Source: Bacteroidales bacterium
GTDB taxonomy: Bacteria > Bacteroidota > Bacteroidia > Bacteroidales > JAOZVK01
Direction of reading: 5' to 3'
NCBI GenBank assembly: GCA_029938185.1
Contig: JAOZVK010000415.1
Location: 1 to 5,340, forward strand
DNA length: 5,340 nucleotides
The translations under genes were made by a program, and so were the position numbers. The notes beneath the pieces are model-generated. The model did no database searches. It had not been told where the DNA came from and saw only the letters and a program-made list of their open reading frames with translations. Shown here piece by piece: positions 1 through 5,083 of this stretch (its first letter is position 1; every line of letters starts with the position of its first letter).

Positions 1-54
1 AATTTGAACTTGTCGAAAAATGATAAATCAGACAGCGATTATGAAAAATATTAA
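1..54 (+). CDS. Possible C-terminal end of an upstream gene (partial)
   Basis: Frame 1 is open from the window edge to a TAA at 52-54 and encodes 17 residues ending in a charged, hydrophilic tail (KNDKSDSDYEKY). Such tails are common at protein C-termini in AT-rich Bacteroidota. The fragment is too short to identify, and frame 3 also runs in from the edge for six codons before stopping at 21. A gene end here is therefore only a suggestion. A weak 7-bp inverted repeat (TGTAAAA at 56-62, TTTTACA at 79-85) follows but has no T-tract, so it is not a convincing terminator. Confidence 0.3.
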   Translation, partial: NLNLSKNDKSDSDYEKY

Positions 55-242
55 CTGTAAAAAAATATCTAATTCAGGTTTTACATAAACAGATAAACGA
101 CTATATAACAATAGAATAGGGATTTTTGATAACTACAAAACGGTTTTCAAAATTCTATATTTAACAATTTTTAAATGGAAATAATGCTATGCAACTCTTT
201 GATTAATTTGTTCGCCTGTTTGATGATTTTTATTAACGCATT
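55..242. other. Non-coding AT-rich stretch with no recognisable gene
   Basis: All plus-strand frames are broken by closely spaced stops and no known RNA gene is recognisable. The only structure seen is the short TGTAAAA/TTTTACA inverted repeat at 56-85. The right part (171 onward) overlaps a possible decayed minus-strand mini-ORF that is described separately. Together with the hairpin and promoter region downstream, it forms a gap of about 420 bases before the restriction-modification operon. Confidence 0.6.
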
Positions 243-282
243 AGAATGACAAGGCAGATAATCAATTTTTCCTGCGTTTCAT
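171..282 (-). pseudogene. Possible decayed minus-strand mini-ORF
   Basis: On the minus strand an ATG at 282-280 opens MKRRKN and then stops. Shifting frame by one base at a five-A run (minus strand; T266-270 on plus) opens a peptide that continues to a TAA at 173-171. It would be about 36 residues long and rich in Ile, Leu and Lys with a regular amphipathic spacing (NALIKIIKQANKLIKELHSI). No family is recognised. The start and frameshift lie within the inverted repeat at 243-314, so the open frame may be chance. This is reported as a weak candidate only. Confidence 0.15.
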
Positions 283-314
283 TTGTAAAAATTAATTATC
301 TACCTTGACATTCT
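243..314. repeat. Long imperfect inverted repeat (28-nt arms, 16-nt loop)
   Basis: Positions 243-270 pair with 287-314 at 25 of 28 positions, with no gaps; the loop is 271-286. The three exceptions are A249/A308, C255/A302 and C263/A294. On the minus strand the last two become G-U wobbles, so a minus-strand transcript would pair at 27 of 28 positions with one U-U mismatch. The plus-strand exit has only a short TTCTTTTG and the minus-strand exit has no T-run, so it is not a textbook intrinsic terminator. It could be a terminator, a non-coding RNA element, or the compact inverted repeat of a MITE-like sequence. No target-site duplication is obvious. Confidence 0.75.
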
Positions 315-374
315 TTTGTGTCGATACGAAAGATAATGAAATACTGCTAACGGATTGATTAAAAACCACACAAA

Positions 375-397
375 CCACCGCAAGCAAGAAGTTACCG
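375..397 (+). repeat. Left copy of the flanking motif CCACC-N9-AAGTTACCG
   Basis: CCACC (375-379) followed after nine bases by AAGTTACCG (389-397). The same nine-base word, also preceded by CCACC, recurs just past the three-gene operon at 4667-4683. The pair brackets the promoter and all three genes in direct orientation. A nine-base match is short, but the shared order of both blocks makes it more notable than a chance match alone. It may mark the left edge of an inserted cassette. Confidence 0.4.
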
Positions 398-426
398 ATA
401 TGCTTAACTAAAACAACATAAAACAA

Positions 427-457
427 TTTGACAAAACAGATATAAACAGTAAATTTG
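427..457 (+). promoter_or_regulatory. Bacteroidota-type promoter for the R-M operon
   Basis: TTTG at 427-430 and TAAATTTG at 450-457 match the Bacteroidota primary sigma factor consensus (-33 TTTG, -7 TAnnTTTG) with a 19-nt spacer. TTGACA at 428-433 with TAAATT at 450-455 (16-nt spacing) would also be a passable sigma-70-like pair. Transcription would start a few bases after 457, leaving a short A-rich leader before the ATG at 475. No Shine-Dalgarno sequence is present, as is usual in this phylum. No palindromic C-box that might bind a controller protein was seen here. Confidence 0.6.
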
Positions 458-474
458 CAGAAAATTAAAAACAT

Positions 475-1848
475 ATGACATACAACCTCAATAAACAATA
501 CAGATGCACAATTATAAGAGGAAAGTCAATCTCAAAAATGGATGACTTACTTCCTGTATATGCTGAAATATTAAATGAAATTTGTCCAATATCTGCAAAA
601 AGTTTTAGTTCAATTTTCGATAAAAACTTATCACAATACATTAAAGATGAAGCAAAAACAATTAAAAATCACAGAACTGAAAATGCAGGAAAATTACTTG
701 CAATGTATTTTGAGAAAGACGGAATTATTTACGCATCAGAACGAACCAAAAAATTCTTAAAAGATAACGACCAACCTGCATTCTTCAAAAGTGTCTGTTT
801 TAATTTTCAACAGCCAAACGGTTCACAGAAAATTCAAACGACAAAAGAAAAAATTACAAATAAAATAAAACTCAAACCATATCATTTTATTCTTTCATTA
901 TTAAAAATTGCAAATGACAATGAAATTGTTTTAACTAAGCATGAATTAGGGTTTTACGCTTTAAATTCATTAGACGTTTTACAAGGAAAAATCAAGGCAA
1001 TTTCTGTTTATAACAAAATAATTAAAGACAGAAACCAAAATATAAATAGAAGAGTTGAGACAGAAGGCAAAGCATATTCTTATGCAATGCAACACATTAA
1101 CGAACAATTTGATTATTTAGAGTTAGCAAACCTAATAAGAAAGGACAGTTCAAATATTAGGTTAAATGCAAAAGAACATAAAGCCGTAGAACTTTTCATT
1201 AATAATCTTGATACAAAAATTGGCTTTGATATTTACAAATATGACTTTACACAAGAAAAAATTGGAAAACAAATATCAACAGACTGGCAAGAATACTATG
1301 GCAATATTTCAGAAATAGAAGAAAAGAAATTCCATACAGAAATCCAAAGTTTAGAGGATAAACCTACAAAATCACCAATATCACCTATGGAAATTGGTGA
1401 TGAAGGCGAAAATTTTGTTTTAAATACAGAAAAAGAAATTGTAAAATCATTCAATCCAAGACTTGTAAATAAAGTAAATCATCATGGAAAAACAAGGGGC
1501 TTAGGTTATGATATAACCTCGATTGAAGCGAAAAGAAATATTGAAAACCCTGAATTTCTAAGATATATTGAAGTAAAAGCCACAAAACGTGTTCACCCAC
1601 CCGATTTATCTTCAACTTATGATACTGTAAATTTCACAAGGAATGAATGGGTTGCAGCTCAACAACATTCTGAACATTTCTATATTTATAGAGTTTATTT
1701 CACATCAAAAGGTATCTTTCTTAAAATTATAAAAAATCCTTACCTTAAAAATACAGAAGGTAAATTATATGCAGCACCACTAATGTATCGCGTTGAATTT
1801 AACGATAATGCAATTGATGAAAACCATAAATTCTTATATCATGAATAA
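475..1848 (+). CDS. Type II restriction endonuclease, C-terminal DUF3883 (PD-(D/E)XK) domain
   Basis: A predicted DNA-cleaving enzyme of 457 residues. Seen: the C-terminal domain (about 307-445) carries the DUF3883/Mrr-like nuclease signature. This comprises a helix with GDEGENFVL (308-316, E312), then GLGYDI (342-347, D346), then YIEVKAT (364-370) giving E366-x-K368, followed by a basic stretch and a QQH helix (396-398). The D-x19-ExK spacing fits a PD-(D/E)XK active site. The N-terminal about 300 residues have no catalytic motif. They start with a conserved-looking segment (IIRGKS at 13-18, MDDLLPVYA at 22-30) and contain KLKPYHFILSLL (132-143), plausibly a winged-helix recognition region. 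Inference: they read the target site. The ATG at 475 is chosen because IIRGKS lies upstream of the next ATG (538) and the promoter ends 17 nt before it. The stop overlaps the next gene by 8 nt. Both following genes are methyltransferases, which makes a Type II restriction role more likely than a Type IV role. A Type IV (modification-dependent) nuclease is the main alternative. Confidence 0.82.
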   Translation: MTYNLNKQYRCTIIRGKSISKMDDLLPVYAEILNEICPISAKSFSSIFDKNLSQYIKDEAKTIKNHRTENAGKLLAMYFEKDGIIYASERTKKFLKDNDQPAFFKSVCFNFQQPNGSQKIQTTKEKITNKIKLKPYHFILSLLKIANDNEIVLTKHELGFYALNSLDVLQGKIKAISVYNKIIKDRNQNINRRVETEGKAYSYAMQHINEQFDYLELANLIRKDSSNIRLNAKEHKAVELFINNLDTKIGFDIYKYDFTQEKIGKQISTDWQEYYGNISEIEEKKFHTEIQSLEDKPTKSPISPMEIGDEGENFVLNTEKEIVKSFNPRLVNKVNHHGKTRGLGYDITSIEAKRNIENPEFLRYIEVKATKRVHPPDLSSTYDTVNFTRNEWVAAQQHSEHFYIYRVYFTSKGIFLKIIKNPYLKNTEGKLYAAPLMYRVEFNDNAIDENHKFLYHE

Positions 1849-3259
1849 TTTAACTCAACAGATTAGTCAAATAAGCAATTATAAAATTGAAAGATTTGAG
1901 GAAAAAACACTATTCCAAAATAATAAATCAAGTTTAATAACAGAGCAAAAGATTATTTTTAATAATATTGAAAAGAACTTAAATTTTGAGTATGCAAACA
2001 ACTTATCAAATCTTGTTCATTTTCAGTTATCTGCACAAACACCAATACAGCGTTGGTATCCATACAGAGAGGGATATTCAATTAAATTGGTTGATACATT
2101 TCTTAAACATTTAAAAATAAAAGGCAATGTTTTTGACCCCTTTGCTGGAAGTGGAACAACTTTACTGTCTGCAAGACATAAGAATTTGCAATCGTTTGGA
2201 ATTGACGTAAATCCTATTTCAATACTAATTTCTAAGATTGCAAATACAAAATATAACAAAAATGATATTTTGCAAATAGCATCAGAACTTTCAATTTTTT
2301 CAAATTTAAAAGTCTCAAACAGTAACTTAAAAACAAGCTTTGAACTTGCAGGTAAAGTATTTAACAAAGACATATTACAAACCTTACTTCAAATAAAAGA
2401 ACATATTTCAAGAATTGAAAATAAAAAGATTTATAATATATTTTTTGTTGCATGGCTTTCAATTATAGAAGAAGTCTCAAATGTTAAAAAAGAAGGAAAC
2501 GGAATTAAATATAAAAACAGAAAACGAACCTCAAACGGATATTTTACAATAGAAAAAGAAAAATGGGAAGAAAGTGTTTTTCCAAAAGATAAATTTCAAT
2601 TTGTAAAAATCAAATTCACACAGAAAATTAAGTTAATAAGCTCTGACATAAAAGAAAATTATGGCTCTATTGATAAAAAGCCTCAAATCTTCAATAATAA
2701 TTGTGTTAATTTTAACGAACTTTTCAATGATGAAATAGAACTAACTTTTTTTTCCCCACCTTATTGCAATTCTTTTGATTATTTTGAAATTCATAAAGTG
2801 GAATTATGGTTAGGCGAATTTGTAAAAAACAAAGAAGAATTTAGACTATTGAAAAATAGTGGTTTTCGTTCAAATACAAATGCTTTAAACGGTAAACCTA
2901 TAAATTACATCAATGGACATGTTGAAAACCTAATAAATTTATTCGATACTAAACGCCTTTGGAATAAACGAATACCAAATGTAGTGAGAGGATACTTTGA
3001 TGATATGCACAGTTTATTGAAAAACTTATACAATCAAACTACAAAATCCGGATATGTAGGAATTGTTGTTGGTAATTCGGCATATTCAGGCGTAATTATT
3101 CCAACAGATGCAATAATTGCAGATTTTGCAAGAGAAATCGGTTTTACAGTTGAAAATATTTTCATAACAAGACATTTAACAACAAGTTCACAACAAAAAA
3201 TTGAATTATCACAATTAAATAATTTTCTTAGAGAAAGTATCATTATCTTAAAAAAATGA
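1841..3259 (+). CDS. DNA amino-methyltransferase 1 (predicted N4-cytosine type, SPPY)
   Basis: A SAM-dependent DNA methyltransferase of 472 residues that would protect one strand of the restriction site. Seen: RWYPYREGYSIKLV (71-84), which looks like the motif X region; motif I DPFAGSGTT (99-107); an acidic motif II in GIDVNP (120-125); motif IV FFSPPY (303-308); and a late strand VGIVVGNSAYSG (406-417) that probably corresponds to a motif VIII/VII strand of the fold. About 200 residues separate motifs I and IV (roughly 130-300), long enough to hold the target recognition domain. Known: SPPY is typical of N4-cytosine enzymes, although some SPPY proteins methylate N6-adenine, so the base is not certain. 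Start choice: the frame is open from an ATG at 1793, but that start would overlap the endonuclease gene by 56 nt. The ATG at 1841 overlaps its stop by only 8 nt and fits translational coupling. The stop TGA overlaps the next ATG (ATGA). No truncation is seen. Confidence 0.88.
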   Translation: MNNLTQQISQISNYKIERFEEKTLFQNNKSSLITEQKIIFNNIEKNLNFEYANNLSNLVHFQLSAQTPIQRWYPYREGYSIKLVDTFLKHLKIKGNVFDPFAGSGTTLLSARHKNLQSFGIDVNPISILISKIANTKYNKNDILQIASELSIFSNLKVSNSNLKTSFELAGKVFNKDILQTLLQIKEHISRIENKKIYNIFFVAWLSIIEEVSNVKKEGNGIKYKNRKRTSNGYFTIEKEKWEESVFPKDKFQFVKIKFTQKIKLISSDIKENYGSIDKKPQIFNNNCVNFNELFNDEIELTFFSPPYCNSFDYFEIHKVELWLGEFVKNKEEFRLLKNSGFRSNTNALNGKPINYINGHVENLINLFDTKRLWNKRIPNVVRGYFDDMHSLLKNLYNQTTKSGYVGIVVGNSAYSGVIIPTDAIIADFAREIGFTVENIFITRHLTTSSQQKIELSQLNNFLRESIIILKK

Positions 3260-4584
3260 ACGAAGAATTAAAACTACAAACTGTTAATGAAAAAATTCCG
3301 ATAAATATTGACAATGACACAATCCTAAACATTAACACAAAAAGTGTTAATAAATTAACGCATGGATTTCATAAATATCCGGGAAAATATATTCCTCAAA
3401 TACCAAATTGGGCAATAAAAAAGTATTTAAACAATAACAAAACAAATACAATAATTGACCCTTTTTGCGGTTCAGGAACTACATTAGTAGAAGGCTTGAC
3501 AGAAGGAAACAATGTAATAGGTGTTGATATTGACCCATTGTCTGTTTTGATTTCAAAAGTTAAAACTACACATATTGATACTGAAAAGTTTGATATTATT
3601 TCAAAATGGATAATAAAAAAAATTAAAGATAATTCAGTTAAAGGACAATTTACCCCCCGAATTGAAACTTTAAATCATTGGTTTACGCAAGAGGCGATTG
3701 AAAAATTGTCTAAAATTCGTTTTTTAATTAATAATATTCCCGATAAATTTGAATGTGATGAGAATATTAAAAATGCCTTTTATATTTGTTTTTCATCAAT
3801 CATAAGAAGAGTGTCAAATGCAGATAATCAATCGCAAAAAACGTATGTTTCACATACCAAAATTAAAAAACCAACAGAAGTATATTCTCTTTTTTTTAAT
3901 CAATTAAAACATTACCAAGAACGATTTAATGATTTTGCAATTGAAACAGATAGGAAATTTAAAAGCGAAATTATTAATACATCAAGTTCTGAAAAAATAT
4001 CGGAAATTTTAAAAAACATAACAATTGATTTAGCAATCACTTCACCGCCATACATAAAAGCAATTGATTACATTTATAATCAAATGGCTGAACTTTTTTG
4101 GATTGGTGATTTGTTTAAAATGGAAACACAACCAAAGCAAAATATTCTAAAAAATCAATATATCGGAAATAAACAGATTAAAAAAATAGAATATTCAGAC
4201 TACAATCCTTATGAGAAAAAGACACATTTACATGAGTTAGATATTATATTAGAACAAATATTTACTCTTGATGCAAAAAACGGACAAAAACATGCTTATA
4301 TTACACAAAAATATTTTGCTGAAATGGAAAATCATTTTGCCGAAATGAAAAAATTGTTAAAACTAAAAACTCATTATATTATGGTTGTTGGTGATAGCAC
4401 TGTAAGCGATATTTATGTAGAAACAGCTAATATAATAAGCAGGATAGCCGAAAGAAATGGATTTAAACTCATCAATAAATGGGGATATAAAATAAAAAAC
4501 CGTTATATGAGATTTGATAGAAAAGGTAGAGGTGGGATAATAAATATTGATTGGGTTTTAGACTTTGAAAGAATGAAAAAATAA
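3256..4584 (+). CDS. DNA amino-methyltransferase 2 (predicted N4-cytosine type, SPPY)
   Basis: The second DNA methyltransferase of the operon, 442 residues and clearly divergent from the first. Seen: HGFHKYPGKYIPQIP (36-50), the H-x-YPxKxIP form of motif X; motif I IDPFCGSGTT (67-76); GVDIDP (89-94) with the motif II acidic residue; motif IV ITSPPY (261-266); MVVGDSTVSD (376-385) near the end of the catalytic fold; and a C-terminal NRYMRFDRKGRGGIINIDWVLDF tail in two parts (415-425, 426-437) of the kind seen in this methyltransferase group. The stretch between motifs I and IV (100-260) probably contains the target recognition domain. Inference: it modifies the strand that methyltransferase 1 does not, as expected for an asymmetric recognition site. 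Its ATG is embedded in the TGA of the preceding gene, so translation is probably coupled. The gene ends 10 nt before a large hairpin. SPPY suggests N4-methylcytosine, but N6-methyladenine is possible. Confidence 0.88.
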   Translation: MNEELKLQTVNEKIPINIDNDTILNINTKSVNKLTHGFHKYPGKYIPQIPNWAIKKYLNNNKTNTIIDPFCGSGTTLVEGLTEGNNVIGVDIDPLSVLISKVKTTHIDTEKFDIISKWIIKKIKDNSVKGQFTPRIETLNHWFTQEAIEKLSKIRFLINNIPDKFECDENIKNAFYICFSSIIRRVSNADNQSQKTYVSHTKIKKPTEVYSLFFNQLKHYQERFNDFAIETDRKFKSEIINTSSSEKISEILKNITIDLAITSPPYIKAIDYIYNQMAELFWIGDLFKMETQPKQNILKNQYIGNKQIKKIEYSDYNPYEKKTHLHELDIILEQIFTLDAKNGQKHAYITQKYFAEMENHFAEMKKLLKLKTHYIMVVGDSTVSDIYVETANIISRIAERNGFKLINKWGYKIKNRYMRFDRKGRGGIINIDWVLDFERMKK

Positions 4585-4594
4585 GCATATCATT

Positions 4595-4676
4595 TTGTTG
4601 GTTGTCATTTTGTTTTTGGTGTTTTTCGGGTGCTTCGCACCACGGAAAAACACCAAAAACAAAACGCCACCAACAA
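4595..4676. repeat. Long imperfect palindrome after the R-M operon (about 35 bp stem)
   Basis: The two halves fold into one long hairpin. The tip is GGTGC-TTC-GCACC (4629-4641). Below it come CG/CG (4627-4628 with 4643-4644, A4642 and G4645 bulged on the right arm), 19 uninterrupted pairs (4608-4626 with 4646-4664), a 3/2 internal loop (TCA 4605-4607 against CG 4665-4666) and a basal stem (4595-4604 with 4667-4676, one mismatch at T4603/C4668). It starts 10 nt after the stop codon, so transcription termination or mRNA 3'-end protection is plausible. No T-tract follows on either strand. The bulges confined to one arm and the AAGTTACCG at its right edge also resemble a folded recombination site. 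No clear integron R'' box (RYYYAAC) is present on the left. Confidence 0.8.
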
Positions 4677-4683
4677 GTTACCG
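4667..4683 (+). repeat. Right copy of the flanking motif CCACC-N3-AAGTTACCG
   Basis: CCACC (4667-4671), three bases, then AAGTTACCG (4675-4683). CCACC and the next five bases are the closing part of the hairpin at 4595-4676, and the GTTACCG lies immediately outside it. This is the position a cleavage or crossover point would take in a palindrome-type recombination site. It matches the left copy at 375-397 apart from a spacer six bases shorter. Confidence 0.4.
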
Positions 4684-4701
4684 TTAAGTTTAATTGCAAT
4701 T

Positions 4702-5081
4702 ATGGTAACAAAAAAAAATACAAAACGATAATTTATCAAAATCATTCGGAAATTTCATTATTCGAATTAAATTTTTTTGACAATAAAATAAAAGAACCAA
4801 AAGACTTTATTTTAAAATTATCTGATTTTTCGGAATTAATAGGACATCAAAAACCAAAATTTATTCTTTTCAATAAATATACAGAAAACATTGAAATTGA
4901 GACACTTTTGAGGGATTTTATTCCAAGATTTATTTACGAAACAATATTTGATTTTGGAGTAAAAAAGATATTCTTTTTATCCAAAAAACAATATGAAATA
5001 GCAAGTAAAATTACAAAAGGAAAAAATATTATAGTATTTGAAAATATTAGTAAAATTTATGATTATATTGCAAAAAAATAA
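4702..5081 (+). CDS. Small STAS/SpoIIAA-like protein, start separated by an A9 frameshift
   Basis: A frame open to the TAA at 5079-5081 encodes a small alpha/beta protein of about 126 residues when read from the ATG at 4702 with one base added in the A-run 4710-4718. As sequenced, that ATG yields MVTKKNTKR and then stops. The body in the other frame has no ATG, and its only early start is a TTG at 4602 inside the hairpin, which is implausible. Corrected residues: a strand KFILFN (53-58), a helix PRFIYETIFDFGVKK (75-89), a strand IFFLS (90-94), a helix (97-104), a strand IIVFEN (110-115) and a terminal helix. The pattern of a helix with E-x-IFxxGVKKI, then a strand and helix, resembles SpoIIAA-like/STAS small proteins frequent in Bacteroidota. 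Identification is tentative and no catalytic residue is visible. It has no promoter of its own that I can see. It could be phase-variable, expressed by slippage, a pseudogene or affected by a sequencing error. Confidence 0.5.
4710..4718 (+). other. Homopolymeric A9 tract at the start of the small ORF
   Basis: Nine consecutive A's lie six bases after the ATG at 4702. With ten A's the ATG would be in frame with the 4719-5081 reading frame; with nine it is not. Tracts of this length are prone to replication slippage and to transcriptional or -1 ribosomal slippage. They are also a common site of sequencing errors. Confidence 0.8.
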
Positions 5082-5083
5082 GA

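Noticed and set aside
348..394. TAAC at 348-351 and GTTA at 391-394 as an attC-like site
   Set aside because: The intervening 39 bases do not fold into paired arms, so this is not a credible integron site.
292..498. Minus-strand 68-codon hydrophobic ORF opposite the promoter
   Set aside because: It overlaps the promoter, the start of the nuclease gene and one arm of the hairpin. Its Phe/Val/Cys-rich composition is what the complement of A-rich DNA produces.
1793..1840. Upstream ATG start for methyltransferase 1
   Set aside because: It would overlap the nuclease gene by 56 nt. The ATG at 1841 gives a normal coupled overlap, and the extra 16 residues read as a shadow of the nuclease C-terminus.
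2023..2373. Minus-strand 116-codon ORF inside methyltransferase 1
   Set aside because: It is antisense to the region encoding motif I (DPFAGSGTT), where the plus strand is unmistakably coding.
4595..4676. Classical intrinsic terminator call
   Set aside because: No T-tract follows the stem on either strand, so termination remains possible but is not shown.
4472..4699. Minus-strand 75-codon ORF across the operon end
   Set aside because: It is antisense to the conserved C-terminus of methyltransferase 2 and to the hairpin.
4602..4701. N-terminal extension of the small ORF from a TTG start
   Set aside because: The translated extension comes entirely from the hairpin and its flank, is rich in Cys and His, and lacks any initiation context. 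It is treated as non-coding.
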